DNA of 64,000 nucleotides from an uncultured Bacilli bacterium (GTDB taxonomy: Bacteria > Bacillota_I > Bacilli_A > RF39 > UBA660). Made by a program: the position numbers and the translations under genes. Shown piece after piece: positions 17,182 to 25,967 of the stretch. The DNA is taken from NCBI GenBank assembly GCA_934097085.1, contig CAKONK010000008.1:1-64000 (forward strand), given 5' to 3'. How positions within the stretch are numbered: the stretch's first letter is position 1; the number at the start of each line of letters is the position of its first letter. The notes beneath the pieces are model-generated. The model did not search any database. It saw nothing but the letters and a program-made list of their open reading frames with translations, and was not told the DNA's origin.

Positions 17182-17727
17182 ATGAATAGATGTAAATGGT
17201 GTAATTTAAAAAATAAAAAGTATATTTTTTATCATGATAATATATGGGGTAAATTAAATACTAATGATGAATATTTATATAAAATGCTTATTTTAGAAAG
17301 TTTTCAAGCAGGACTATCTTGGGAATGTATTTTAAATAAAATAGATAATTTTGAAGTAGCCTTTGATAATTTTGATATTGATAAAATAATTAATTATGAT
17401 GAAAATAAAGTTAATAATCTTTTGTTAGATAAAGGGATTATTCGTAATAAAAATAAGATACTTGCTAGTATAAATAATAGTAAGATTTTTAAAAGTATAG
17501 TAAATGAATATGGTTCATTTTATAAGTATTTATGCACCTTTACTAAAGATAAAATATATTATGAAAATAATTTAGTAACTTCACAACTTTCAGATGCGAT
17601 AAGTAATGATTTACAAAAAAGAGGAATGAAGTTTGTAGGAAGCATTATTATATATTCTTTTTTACAAGCAGTGGGTATTATTTATTCTCATGAAAAAGAG
17701 TGCTTTTTATATAAATCTAATGTATAA
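17182..17727 (+). CDS. tag: 3-methyladenine DNA glycosylase I
   Basis: A 181-residue Tag-type base-excision enzyme. The N-terminal RCKWC pair and the C-terminal HEKEC provide the zinc ligands; ESFQAGLSWECIL is the conserved core, with the catalytic Glu. The start ATG follows a terminator T run with no evident ribosome site, so its expression is unclear. The end overlaps the start of a 28-bp repeat (17719-17746). Confidence 0.9.
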   Translation: MNRCKWCNLKNKKYIFYHDNIWGKLNTNDEYLYKMLILESFQAGLSWECILNKIDNFEVAFDNFDIDKIINYDENKVNNLLLDKGIIRNKNKILASINNSKIFKSIVNEYGSFYKYLCTFTKDKIYYENNLVTSQLSDAISNDLQKRGMKFVGSIIIYSFLQAVGIIYSHEKECFLYKSNV

Positions 17728-17746
17728 TTAAATTATGGAGGAAATA
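17719..17746 (+). repeat. 28-bp direct repeat, left copy
   Basis: Identical to 18636-18663. It contains TATAAT and ATGGAGGAAATA, so it carries both a -10 and a ribosome site. The pair brackets the DUF3800 gene and the opposite-strand RNA. Confidence 0.8.
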
Positions 17747-17748
17747 TA

Positions 17749-18474
17749 ATGAACAGCAAAGATTATAATGTATACATTGATGAAGCAGGAGATGAGGGTT
17801 TAAATAAAGGTTCAAAATACTTTATTTTAACAGCGATAATAGTTCCAAAAAATAAAGATTTAGAAATCTCAAAAGAGGTAGATTGTATTAAGAACAATTT
17901 AGAAATTGATATAAAAAAACAATTACATTGGAATTCTATAAAAGGTTTTCCAAATAAACTTATGATTATGGAAAAAATTGGGAGTTTAGATATCAAAATT
18001 GTTAATGTAATAATAGATACAAAAAGTATTAAATTAATTCCTTCAAATAACATTTATTTATTTTTTAGTGGATATTTATTTGAGAGAATTACTTGGATTA
18101 TGAAAGAAAACAATGGTAAGGCTAACATACTTATAAGTAGTCGAGGTAATTTATCTAAAAATAATTTAATTAATTATATAAGTCATCATAATCATAGTAA
18201 GTTTGAAATTGATAGTTCTTTAATCAAAGATATTAAAATAATTCCAAATGAAAGAAAAAAACTTTTACAACTTGCTGATTGTTGTTGCAGTTCTTTATTT
18301 CAATCATTAAAATACAATAATAATACACATTTTGAATATATAAATAAAATTAAAAGTAATATATATTATAAAAATCATAATTATGTAAGTTATGGTCTTA
18401 AAATAGTGCCAAGTGATGCAAAAGCATTTGAATTATATAACTTAATTGATTATTTAACAAATAAAAAAAAGTGA
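17749..18474 (+). CDS. DUF3800 protein
   Basis: A 241-residue protein of the DUF3800 family, recognised by the N-terminal YIDEAGDEG (acidic, RNase H-like start), the DxKSI strand in VNVIIDTKSI, and a C-terminal QLADCCCSSLFQSL helix with DAKAF. Family proteins are scattered, often next to mobile elements, and are thought to be nucleases, but no activity is established here. The gene is enclosed by 28-bp direct repeats, and its 3' end meets the terminator of a convergent structured RNA. Taken together this looks like an acquired unit. Confidence 0.8.
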   Translation: MNSKDYNVYIDEAGDEGLNKGSKYFILTAIIVPKNKDLEISKEVDCIKNNLEIDIKKQLHWNSIKGFPNKLMIMEKIGSLDIKIVNVIIDTKSIKLIPSNNIYLFFSGYLFERITWIMKENNGKANILISSRGNLSKNNLINYISHHNHSKFEIDSSLIKDIKIIPNERKKLLQLADCCCSSLFQSLKYNNNTHFEYINKIKSNIYYKNHNYVSYGLKIVPSDAKAFELYNLIDYLTNKKK

Positions 18475-18562
18475 GCTTTCCCCTGACTGAAGGATCCCAC
18501 AAGGCAAGCTTGCTGGTACAAATAATGCACCCTTCAGTTACTCAGCGAACTACTAACTCACT
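18463..18562 (-). ncRNA. Structured RNA of about 100 nt, unrecognised
   Basis: Minus-strand unit with its own promoter (18569-18598) and a terminator. Stems visible: GTGAG at the 5' end with CTCAC at the 3' end followed by eight Us; ACTGAAGG with CCTTCAGT (18532-18539/18494-18501 region); and CCAGCAAG with CTTGTGG around CTTGC. GC content is clearly above the surroundings. There is no open frame of note. It converges on the DUF3800 gene, and its T run is formed by the A8 near that gene's stop. It is not SRP RNA, since the GGAA-loop domain is missing. Confidence 0.72.
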
Positions 18563-18568
18563 GACATT

Positions 18569-18598
18569 ATATTAACATAATAAAATAAATAATGTCAA
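18569..18598 (-). promoter_or_regulatory. Promoter of the structured RNA
   Basis: Minus strand TTGACA (18598-18593), 18-nt spacer, TAATAT (18574-18569). Start expected near 18562. Confidence 0.7.
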
Positions 18599-18635
18599 TT
18601 ATATGATATGAAAAACTAGCAAATATATACTAAAA

Positions 18636-18663
18636 AATGTATAATTAAATTATGGAGGAAATA
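18636..18663 (+). repeat. 28-bp direct repeat, right copy
   Basis: Identical to 17719-17746. It provides the -10 and ribosome site of the PspC-domain gene. Confidence 0.8.
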
Positions 18664-18665
18664 AA

Positions 18666-18878
18666 ATGGCTAAAAATAAAAAATTATATAAAGTTAATGA
18701 AGGTAAAATGATTGATGGAGTATGCGCAGGTATTGCAGAGTATTTTGATGCAGATCCTACAGTTATAAGACTTTTATGGATATTATTTTGTGCAATGGGT
18801 GGAAGTGGAGTCCTTGCCTATATTATTTGTATGATTGTGTTCCCAAGAGAGGATGTAGTGTACATTAAGAAAAGATGA
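18666..18878 (+). CDS. PspC-domain membrane protein
   Basis: A 70-residue PspC-domain protein: basic start, MIDGVCAGIAEYFDADPTVIRLLW signature (residues ~15-38), one or two membrane segments, and an acidic/basic tail. PspC proteins take part in envelope-stress sensing. It begins a tightly packed five-gene run to 20666. Confidence 0.88.
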   Translation: MAKNKKLYKVNEGKMIDGVCAGIAEYFDADPTVIRLLWILFCAMGGSGVLAYIICMIVFPREDVVYIKKR

Positions 18879-19150
18879 AAATGATTGAAACAAATGAAAA
18901 ATATGATTTAAAATCTTTTAAAGATTTATTGAATGATTATTTAATAAAAGGGTTAGAACCAGAAATATGTTTTACTTTATATGACAAAGATTATATGATA
19001 ATTCCGTTAAAAGAAAAAGTATCTTTTCAAGAAGTAGGCAATAAAGAAATGTTTTTTGATAGTGTTGATGATCTTTTTAATGAAAAACTATTTAATGGTA
19101 AATCTTTAGAGGATGAATTTGAAAATATTGAAAAGATAGGGTGGATTTAA
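18875..19150 (+). CDS. Small acidic protein, unrecognised
   Basis: A 91-residue soluble protein overlapping the PspC gene by 4 nt and the next gene by 10 nt, so translationally coupled. It contains LKSFKDLLNDYLIKGLEPEICFTLYDKDYMIIP split here for length; the alternating hydrophobic pattern suggests an alpha/beta fold. No family is recognised. Confidence 0.55.
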   Translation: MKMIETNEKYDLKSFKDLLNDYLIKGLEPEICFTLYDKDYMIIPLKEKVSFQEVGNKEMFFDSVDDLFNEKLFNGKSLEDEFENIEKIGWI

Positions 19151-19476
19151 TGAATGAAATATACAATATAAATTTATGGCAAACAGTACTCGAAGGTCAG
19201 AATAAAATACTTCCCGAAGACACTGTATATCAAATGATAATAGGCCATAGTAATAGGGAAGATATATGTGAAATAACTACATTTATATCTAAAGTTAATT
19301 ATGAAAATCTTTTAAATGGAGTTTACCATATTAGAGTTTATCCTTATGCTACAGAAAAAGTTTTATTATTTGATGAAGAAAATAATTTAATTTCTTTAGT
19401 AAATGGTTTTGAAATAAATTTTGATAATTTAAATTTTTATCAAATAAATGATATTACTAAGGAAAGACAAAGATGA
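19141..19476 (+). CDS. Soluble protein sharing a C-terminal module with the gene at 19971
   Basis: A 111-residue protein (the ATG at 19150 is an alternative start). Its C-terminal half (KVLLFDEENNLISLVNGFEI) resembles residues ~165-195 of the protein at 19971 (DIILLNKEGDILGLLNAVFI), suggesting a shared beta-rich module. No family is recognised. It overlaps the HAD gene by 4 nt. Confidence 0.55.
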   Translation: MDLMNEIYNINLWQTVLEGQNKILPEDTVYQMIIGHSNREDICEITTFISKVNYENLLNGVYHIRVYPYATEKVLLFDEENNLISLVNGFEINFDNLNFYQINDITKERQR

Positions 19477-19970
19477 AAATAATATTTTTAGATATCGATG
19501 GTGTTTTAAATGATTTAGATTATATTCATAAGGTTTATCCACAAAAATGTATATTTTCTAAAAAGAATAATATTAATAAATGTTTAAATTATAAAATGTA
19601 TTTAGAATATATAAAATTTAATTTTAATCCAGAAAACTTAAAAGTATTAAAAAAAATATGTGATATGATAGAATGTAAAGTTGTCTTAATAAGTAGTTTT
19701 CGTTGTAAAGAAGTAATTGATGCATTAATTGATTTAGGCTTTCCTGTTATTGGAATGACTAATTATATTAATCAAAATAGATATTTAGAAATAATGGATT
19801 ATTTAGAAAATAATGCTGTAGAAAGTTTTGTTATACTTGATGATGAAGAAGAGTATTTAAAAGGAACAACTTTAGAAGATAATCTAGTACAAACATCACT
19901 TTATGAAGGTGGATTAAAAGACATTCATATTGAAAAGGCAATAAATATTTTAAATCAAAGGAGTCGTTAA
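19473..19970 (+). CDS. HAD-like phosphatase of the RNA-repair-associated type
   Basis: A 165-residue HAD-fold protein. Motif I is FLDIDGVLND, motif II is VVLISSFR, and the acidic motif is VILDDEEEY. It matches the pattern of the small HAD proteins grouped with Swiss-army-knife RNA-repair enzymes (two Asp, an SS(W/F)R, a DD, then GL..A). The substrate is unknown. It overlaps its neighbour upstream, and the next gene begins at the following base. Confidence 0.7.
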   Translation: MKIIFLDIDGVLNDLDYIHKVYPQKCIFSKKNNINKCLNYKMYLEYIKFNFNPENLKVLKKICDMIECKVVLISSFRCKEVIDALIDLGFPVIGMTNYINQNRYLEIMDYLENNAVESFVILDDEEEYLKGTTLEDNLVQTSLYEGGLKDIHIEKAINILNQRSR

Positions 19971-20666
19971 ATGAAAAAATATGATTTACCTTACCAAAAA
20001 TGGGAAAATGACAATTTAAATTACTATTTAACTGTTAGTGATTTTGAGGGAGAAGAGTTTAATCTTAAAGAAAATAATTTATATAATGCTCTTAGCGAAG
20101 TGATAAATTATTCTTTATATTTTTCCTTTAATATAAGAGAAAAACACTGCCATGAACATGAATTTGATGATGTAATAAAAAATCTTTATTTATATCCAGA
20201 AAGTTTTAATTTAAATGATGAAGATAAAAAATGTTATAGTAATGGCGAACTTCGATATTTAATGCATTTACAAAAGTTTTTATTATTTATTGGTAGAAAA
20301 GATTCTAATAAAATAACTGAAAATTTATGTAATAATGAAAGAGCAAGCCTTTTTAAAAATACTCGAAAATTATATTTTAGAGATGAAAAATGCAAAGCAT
20401 TATTAAACGGAAAAATTATTTATTTAAATTTATATAGTAATAAAGAAAATTTTGATATTATTTTATTAAATAAAGAAGGAGATATTTTAGGTTTATTAAA
20501 TGCGGTTTTTATTGAAACAAAAAATATTGATAATTTAAAAGGAAATGATATTAACTATGATTTTTATGATTATGATAATTTTGAAAGATTTAAAGAAAGC
20601 TTACAAAATAGTTATTTAGGAAAGACTATAAATATTTATAAAGTTAGTTTAAAAGAAAAGTATTAA
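19971..20666 (+). CDS. Soluble protein, last gene of the PspC run
   Basis: A 231-residue hydrophilic protein with no recognised domain; its C-terminal part (residues ~145-195) resembles the 111-residue protein at 19141. GGAGTCGTTAA provides the ribosome site within the previous gene. A convergent terminator follows. Confidence 0.55.
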   Translation: MKKYDLPYQKWENDNLNYYLTVSDFEGEEFNLKENNLYNALSEVINYSLYFSFNIREKHCHEHEFDDVIKNLYLYPESFNLNDEDKKCYSNGELRYLMHLQKFLLFIGRKDSNKITENLCNNERASLFKNTRKLYFRDEKCKALLNGKIIYLNLYSNKENFDIILLNKEGDILGLLNAVFIETKNIDNLKGNDINYDFYDYDNFERFKESLQNSYLGKTINIYKVSLKEKY

Positions 20667-20697
20667 AAAAACTGTAGATTGTTTCTACGGTTTTTAT
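20664..20697. terminator. Bidirectional terminator
   Basis: AAACTGTAGA pairs with TCTACGGTTT (one G-U pair), with A and T runs on either side. It sits between the convergent gene at 19971 and the serine hydrolase. Confidence 0.7.
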
Positions 20698-22127
20698 ATG
20701 TGTCTTGAATAGGTTCCTGTTAAGTCAATTTCATTTTCAAGAGCATTTACATAGTACTCTAAAAATAAATAAGATAATGATAATTTTAATGTACATCTAA
20801 GTGCTTCATCTCTTTTACTAGAATAAGTTGATGAATTTATATATTCTTTATTTCCTATTAATATTGTTTCTTTACCATTTGGAAAGTGTTTTATTTTACT
20901 TTTATCAAATCCAGAAATATTTGCAACTCTATTATTTGTTCTATTTGAGCCTAGAAAAGCAAATACATTATTTTCTGGATCTAAAGTAAATTGATTACCT
21001 GTATAACCTCCCATTGCAAAAGATAATCCACTTAAAGGGTGATATACTTCAGTTGCTTTAGGGTTTGGATTTTTAGAGTAGCATAGCTTGCCAAAAAATT
21101 GTTTATAAGAATTTAACTCTTCGATAAATCTTCCTGTAGCATTTTTACTCATTGATTTTAAATATTTTTCACTTAAAATATCATACTTCATTAAACTAAT
21201 TGCAAATTTTGCCATATTTTCACTTGTAGAAAAGAGCCCTGCATGACCGGCAAAATCATTTACTTGTTGTCCAAGTATTTGTGCTTTTTCATCATTAACA
21301 GTTCCCAAAGGAATATTTCTAAAAATAAATTCTCCATTTTTGTAAACAATAGTATTATCAGTGGGTGCTAAGTAAGATAAATCTTGTGGGTTTACAAATA
21401 TACTTGTTTTTTGCATATTTGCTTTATCAATTATATTTTCCTTAACAAAATCATAAAAATTTTGATTAGTTACTTTTGAAATTACCTCTTTTAAAACCAT
21501 TGCTCCTAAATCGGTATAAGGATTTGCGGTAGATAAAAACTTTTCATTTATCATTATATTATAAAGTCTATTTTTACTTTCTTCATAAGAAATACCTTTT
21601 TCATCAATTCTTCCTTTAGTAATAAGAGGAGTATTAAATGTTAAAAGTGAAAGCAGAGTAACACCTTTTAAATTGTGAAATCTTTCATCATAATAAGTTA
21701 TATCTTTATTTAAATCAATTATATTTTCACTTGCAAGCTTTAAAATACTTATGGATGTAAATAGTTTTGAAATGCTTGCTAAATCATAAATACTGTTTTC
21801 ACTTGTATTAATTTGGTTTACTTTCCCAGCATTAATAACTTCTTGATAATTTTTTGTTCCATAAGAAATTGATAGAGAAGGTGCCATTTCCATTTCATAA
21901 ATAAGATGATTGATAGCCTCATTTATGCCGGAAGTGTCATACATTTTTTTTCTTATTGAAGTAATATCCTCATCAGGATTATTTTTAATAACTTCATAAG
22001 CACTTTGTAAAAGATTTTCATAATCTTCATAAGAATATAAATTTTTTTGAATATTTTCTACACCTTTATTTTGATTAATTAAAAGGCTTGTAATAAATTC
22101 ATTTTTAATATTTTCTAATGCAGTCAT
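20694..22127 (-). CDS. Serine hydrolase of the beta-lactamase/PBP4* family
   Basis: A 477-residue cytoplasm-facing or unprocessed serine hydrolase: no signal peptide is visible. The catalytic SxxK is in LASISKLF, the YxN-type motif is YTDLG (as in EstB-like esterases), and HAGLFST stands where the KTG triad is expected. The first ~100 residues are a helical extension. I chose ATG 22127 (MTALEN) because GGAGG lies 6 nt ahead. Substrate unknown; esterase or D-aminopeptidase activity is possible. Confidence 0.8.
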   Translation of the reverse strand: MTALENIKNEFITSLLINQNKGVENIQKNLYSYEDYENLLQSAYEVIKNNPDEDITSIRKKMYDTSGINEAINHLIYEMEMAPSLSISYGTKNYQEVINAGKVNQINTSENSIYDLASISKLFTSISILKLASENIIDLNKDITYYDERFHNLKGVTLLSLLTFNTPLITKGRIDEKGISYEESKNRLYNIMINEKFLSTANPYTDLGAMVLKEVISKVTNQNFYDFVKENIIDKANMQKTSIFVNPQDLSYLAPTDNTIVYKNGEFIFRNIPLGTVNDEKAQILGQQVNDFAGHAGLFSTSENMAKFAISLMKYDILSEKYLKSMSKNATGRFIEELNSYKQFFGKLCYSKNPNPKATEVYHPLSGLSFAMGGYTGNQFTLDPENNVFAFLGSNRTNNRVANISGFDKSKIKHFPNGKETILIGNKEYINSSTYSSKRDEALRCTLKLSLSYLFLEYYVNALENEIDLTGTYSRHI

Positions 22128-22253
22128 TATTACCTCCATTTAAAGTATATCAAAAAAATAATAAAAAATGAATAGTTAAAAATACGAAAAAGTGTTTGAC
22201 TTTTATTTTTTTTAATGATATACTTATTTTGATGCTCGAAGGGAGGAATATTG

Positions 22254-22556
22254 ATGGAGTATTTATTTGATGATTTAAGGGGTTTACTTATTAGTGCGAA
22301 GAAAGAATGTAATAAAAGACTTAAATCTTTGGATGATATGGTAAATAATATTATTTCTTGGGATTATACGGAACCAAATACAATAGAAAAGATATTTGAT
22401 GAACTTTTAGGAATTGGTATGTTTTGTGATGTTAAAGAAACTTATGAAAAACTATTAAACTATTATAAAAATATTGATTATGAAGGCTATGAGTTTTATA
22501 AAAATGAGTATATTAGTCAATTTGAAAGTGATTTAGAAGAAAGTTATTCATTATAA
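22254..22556 (+). CDS. Small soluble protein, unrecognised
   Basis: A 100-residue mainly helical acidic protein, with GGGAGG before the start and gmk 14 nt downstream, so probably co-transcribed with gmk. A promoter TTGACT...GATATACTT lies at about 22196-22226. No family is recognised. Confidence 0.55.
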   Translation: MEYLFDDLRGLLISAKKECNKRLKSLDDMVNNIISWDYTEPNTIEKIFDELLGIGMFCDVKETYEKLLNYYKNIDYEGYEFYKNEYISQFESDLEESYSL

Positions 22557-22570
22557 GAAAGGAAATAAAT

Positions 22571-23233
22571 ATGATAAAAACAAATAATAAAGGACTTTTA
22601 ATAGTGGTGTCTGGGCCAAGTGGTGCAGGCAAAGATACTATATGTCAAAAACTTGTAAAAGAAAATTCAAATATTTGGATGTCTGTTTCAATGACTACGA
22701 GAAAACCAAGACCACTTGAAAAAGATGGAGTTGATTATTTTTTTGTAAGTAAAGAAGACTTTTTAAATAAAATAAATGATAATACTTTTTTAGAATATGC
22801 CTCTTATAATGATAATTATTATGGGACTCCCAAAGATAAAGTAGAGGAAAAATTAAATGAAGGAAAAGATGTAATTCTTGTTATTGATATTAATGGAGCT
22901 ATAAATATTAAGAAAATTATTCCATCAGCGCTTTTTATTTTTATTATGCCTCCGGATATGGAAACTTTAAAAAATAGACTTATAGGTAGGAAAACTGAAA
23001 GTAAGGATAAAGTTGTTCAAAGATTTATTACTGCTTATAATGAAGTTAATAATTATAAAAAATATAATTATGTTGTTGTAAATGATAAAGTAGAGGATGC
23101 AGTTAATAAAGTTAAATCAATAATTCAAAGTGAGAAATGTCGTGTTGATCGTATTGAGGATATTTATTTAGGAAATAAAGAAGAATTAATACATGAAATA
23201 TTAATTGATAAAAATTTTGAAAGTAACTATTGA
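22571..23233 (+). CDS. gmk: Guanylate kinase family protein
   Basis: A 220-residue kinase converting GMP to GDP. The P-loop is SGPSGAGKDT, with Lys-Asp in place of the usual KGT/KST, and the GMP-binding signature is TTRKPRPLEKDGVDYFFVS. The C-terminal 30 residues go beyond the usual ~205. Whether it is the sole Gmk of the cell is not known. Confidence 0.85.
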   Translation: MIKTNNKGLLIVVSGPSGAGKDTICQKLVKENSNIWMSVSMTTRKPRPLEKDGVDYFFVSKEDFLNKINDNTFLEYASYNDNYYGTPKDKVEEKLNEGKDVILVIDINGAINIKKIIPSALFIFIMPPDMETLKNRLIGRKTESKDKVVQRFITAYNEVNNYKKYNYVVVNDKVEDAVNKVKSIIQSEKCRVDRIEDIYLGNKEELIHEILIDKNFESNY

Positions 23234-23285
23234 CAGTTGAATAACCATTCATATATAATTAAATAGTTGAATAGATATTCAACTA
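23230..23285 (+). promoter_or_regulatory. Metal-responsive promoter with two ArsR/SmtB operators
   Basis: TTGACA (23230-23235), 18-nt spacer, TATAAT (23254-23259). A perfect 10-2-10 inverted repeat, TAGTTGAATA then TATTCAACTA, lies at 23264-23285 just after the -10. A weaker half-match (TTGAATAACCATTCATA) lies in the spacer. This is the usual operator form for SmtB/ArsR repressors. Confidence 0.85.
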
Positions 23286-23298
23286 AAGGAGATATTTA

Positions 23299-23670
23299 AT
23301 GAAAGATAGTATGTGTGATTGTAATGTTATTCATAAAGATATAGTTGAAAAGTCTTTAAAAAATAGACCTGATGAAGTAACTCTTTTAAAACTATCTAAG
23401 ATTTTTAAAATAATAGGAGATCTTACTAGAATTAAAATTTTATGGTGTTTAGATAATAATGAAATGTGTGTTTGTGATATAGCAAATGTTCTTAATATGA
23501 GTAAGTCTTTAGTTTCTCATCAACTTGCAGTTCTTCGAAAAAGTGAAATAGTAAAATCAAGAAGGTCTGGTAAAGAAGTATATTATACTTTAGATGATGA
23601 ACATATAAAGACATTATATGAGATAGGTATTAAACACATTAATCATAAAATCGGAGGTAGTGATGAATAA
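23299..23670 (+). CDS. ArsR/SmtB-family metal-sensing repressor (CadC-like)
   Basis: A 123-residue winged-helix repressor. Metal-site candidates are the N-terminal CDC (MCDCNVIH), the alpha3 motif ECVCD-like MCVCDIA, and a C-terminal alpha5 set D-x-H with H..H (DDEHIKTLYEIGIKHINH). That combination matches CadC/ZiaR sensors of Cd/Zn/Pb. The recognition helix is SKSLVSHQLAVLR. It represses its own operon through the palindrome at 23264. Confidence 0.88.
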   Translation: MKDSMCDCNVIHKDIVEKSLKNRPDEVTLLKLSKIFKIIGDLTRIKILWCLDNNEMCVCDIANVLNMSKSLVSHQLAVLRKSEIVKSRRSGKEVYYTLDDEHIKTLYEIGIKHINHKIGGSDE

Positions 23671-25693
23671 ATATAGATATAAAATTAATAATTTGGATTG
23701 TGCAAATTGTGCAAGAAAAATTGAAGATAGTCTTAATAAAAATAAAGAGTTTAAAAATGTTAAAGTTAATTTTAATACAATGATGATTTCTTATGAAATA
23801 GAAAAAAATATAAGTATAAATGATGTTAATAAACTAATTAAAAAAATTGAACCGGAGGCTTTTATTAGTGAAAATGAAGAAAATGTAAAAAAGGAGTATC
23901 ATTTAAGCATACTTATAACTGCGGTAATTATTGGTTTATTAGGATGTTATTTAAATATTTCTAAATCAATTAAATTAATTTTATTAATAATATCTTATAT
24001 TTTACTTTTGTATAAAGTTTTTATTAATGCTTTTAAGATGATAAAAAATGGTGGAGGTATTAATGAAAATGCTTTAATATTAATATCTTGTCTTGGTGCT
24101 TTTGTTTTAGGTGAGGCTATGGAAGGTATGATGGTTATTGTTTTATATACAATAGGTAAGATTTTAGAGGAAAAAGCCTTAAATAACTCAAGAAAATCTA
24201 TTAAAGATTTAATGAATATAAAAAGTATTTATGCAAATAAACAAGAGAAAGATAAAGTAAAGATAATAAATGTAGAGGATGTAAAAGTAGGTGATATTTT
24301 AGTTGTTAGAAAAGGAGAAAAAATTCCAGTTGATGGAACTATTATAAATGGAAAAACTTATTTAGATACTTCTTCACTTACTGGGGAAAGTGAAAATGTT
24401 TTAGTTAAAAATGGTGACAAGGTACTCTCTGGATCTATTAATAATAGTGATGTTATCACAATAAAAGCAACATCTACATTTGAAAATTCAACTGTTTCTA
24501 AAATATTAGAACTTCTAGATACTGCCACAGATAAAAAGGCTAAAACTGAAACTAATATTTCTAAAATAAGTAAAGTTTATACACCTATAGTTTTAATTCT
24601 AGCTTTAATAGTTGCTATATTTTTACCACTTATTAGTAGTGTTACCTATGCACAAAGTATTTATAGGGCATTAACTTTCCTAGTAATATCTTGCCCTTGT
24701 GCTATCGCAATATCAATTCCACTTTCTTATTTTACTGGTATTGGTGCAGCATCTAAAAATGGAATTTTAATAAAAGGTAGTAATTTTCTTGATAATCTAG
24801 AAAATACAAGTGGTATTATTTTTGATAAAACTGGTACTTTAACAAATGGAACATTTAGTGTTACAGATATAATAATTAATGATAAAAGTTATAGTAAAAA
24901 AGATGTTATTAATTATCTTGTTATGGGAGAAACATTCTCAAATCATCCAATTGCTAAATCAATATTAAAATTAACAAATAAAAAAATTGATACCTCAAAA
25001 GTTAAAGATTTTAAGGAAACCACTGGTAAAGGTATTTCATATGAAGTAGAGGATAAAAAAGTTATTATAGGAAGTAAAAAAATATGTAAATGTGATAAAG
25101 AAGGAACACTTCATTTAAATATTGATGGAAAGCATGTAGCAACTATTATTATTAATGATGGAATAAAGTCCAAAGCTAAAAAATCACTTCAAGATTTGAA
25201 AAAACTTGGTATTAAAACTTATATGTTTACAGGTGATAAAAAAGAATCTGCTTTAAAAATTGGTGAAAAACTTGGTATAGATGAAATTTATTATGAGATG
25301 CTTCCACAGGAAAAGTTTACAAAATATGAAGAAGTAAAAAATAATGAAAATACCCTAGTTTTTGTGGGTGATGGTGTAAATGATGCTCCAACATTAAAAC
25401 GAGCAGATATTGGAATATCTATGGGTGGAGTAGGAACTGATAGTGCAATTGAGGCAAGTGATGTTGTGCTGATGAGTGATGATTTAATGAAAATACCTCT
25501 TGCAATAAATATATCAAAATATACAAAACATATTATTAAAGAAAATTTAATATTTGCAATGGGTATTAAAATATTAATATTATTATTAAGCATATTTGGT
25601 TATGCCAATATGTGGTTTGCTGTTTTTGCAGATACGGGTGTAACACTTCTTACAATATTAAATACACTTAGAATACTAAGAAAATATAGATAA
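23663..25693 (+). CDS. Heavy-metal P1B-type ATPase (Zn/Cd/Pb exporter)
   Basis: A 676-residue P1B ATPase. An N-terminal HMA domain carries LDCANCARK (CxxC), followed by eight membrane helices, the TGES actuator loop (SLTGESEN), the CPC ion-site motif in SCPCAIA, the phosphorylation site DKTGTLT, the HP locus (SNHPIA) and the hinge GDGVNDAP. CPC with no extra His-rich region suits ZntA/CadA. The start overlaps the repressor gene by 8 nt. Confidence 0.92.
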   Translation: MNKYRYKINNLDCANCARKIEDSLNKNKEFKNVKVNFNTMMISYEIEKNISINDVNKLIKKIEPEAFISENEENVKKEYHLSILITAVIIGLLGCYLNISKSIKLILLIISYILLLYKVFINAFKMIKNGGGINENALILISCLGAFVLGEAMEGMMVIVLYTIGKILEEKALNNSRKSIKDLMNIKSIYANKQEKDKVKIINVEDVKVGDILVVRKGEKIPVDGTIINGKTYLDTSSLTGESENVLVKNGDKVLSGSINNSDVITIKATSTFENSTVSKILELLDTATDKKAKTETNISKISKVYTPIVLILALIVAIFLPLISSVTYAQSIYRALTFLVISCPCAIAISIPLSYFTGIGAASKNGILIKGSNFLDNLENTSGIIFDKTGTLTNGTFSVTDIIINDKSYSKKDVINYLVMGETFSNHPIAKSILKLTNKKIDTSKVKDFKETTGKGISYEVEDKKVIIGSKKICKCDKEGTLHLNIDGKHVATIIINDGIKSKAKKSLQDLKKLGIKTYMFTGDKKESALKIGEKLGIDEIYYEMLPQEKFTKYEEVKNNENTLVFVGDGVNDAPTLKRADIGISMGGVGTDSAIEASDVVLMSDDLMKIPLAINISKYTKHIIKENLIFAMGIKILILLLSIFGYANMWFAVFADTGVTLLTILNTLRILRKYR

Positions 25694-25746
25694 AGATGAT
25701 ATAATAAAAGAGAAAGTTAAATAAAAATAATTTTAAGGAGTAACAA

Positions 25747-25944
25747 ATGAAAAAAGAAAATTATGGAATATTATTAATTATACTTGGAAACTTACTTTAT
25801 TTAAGTTATATATTTTTTGGAAATAAAATAAGTTCTAGTTTTAGTGAATTTTCAAGTGGTGTACTTTTAGTCCTTTCTATTGGAACTAATTTAGTGGGAA
25901 TAATTATTACCTCTAAAAATATTGCTGAAAATAGTAAAAAATAG
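25747..25944 (+). CDS. Two-TM small membrane protein, unrecognised
   Basis: A 65-residue protein of two hydrophobic helices joined by a short loop (FGNKISSSFSEFSSG). AAGGAGTAACAA precedes the ATG. No family is recognised. Confidence 0.55.
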   Translation: MKKENYGILLIILGNLLYLSYIFFGNKISSSFSEFSSGVLLVLSIGTNLVGIIITSKNIAENSKK

Positions 25945-25967
25945 TTATATGTTAATAAAGAGGTATT

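Noticed and set aside
18463..18562. SRP (4.5S/scRNA) or 6S RNA
   Set aside because: The conserved GGAAGGAAGCAG-type apical domain is missing, and it is too short with the wrong layout for 6S.
17719..18663. 28-bp repeat as chance promoter similarity
   Set aside because: All 28 bases match, including non-consensus positions between -10 and ribosome site, which is too much for chance even in AT-rich DNA.
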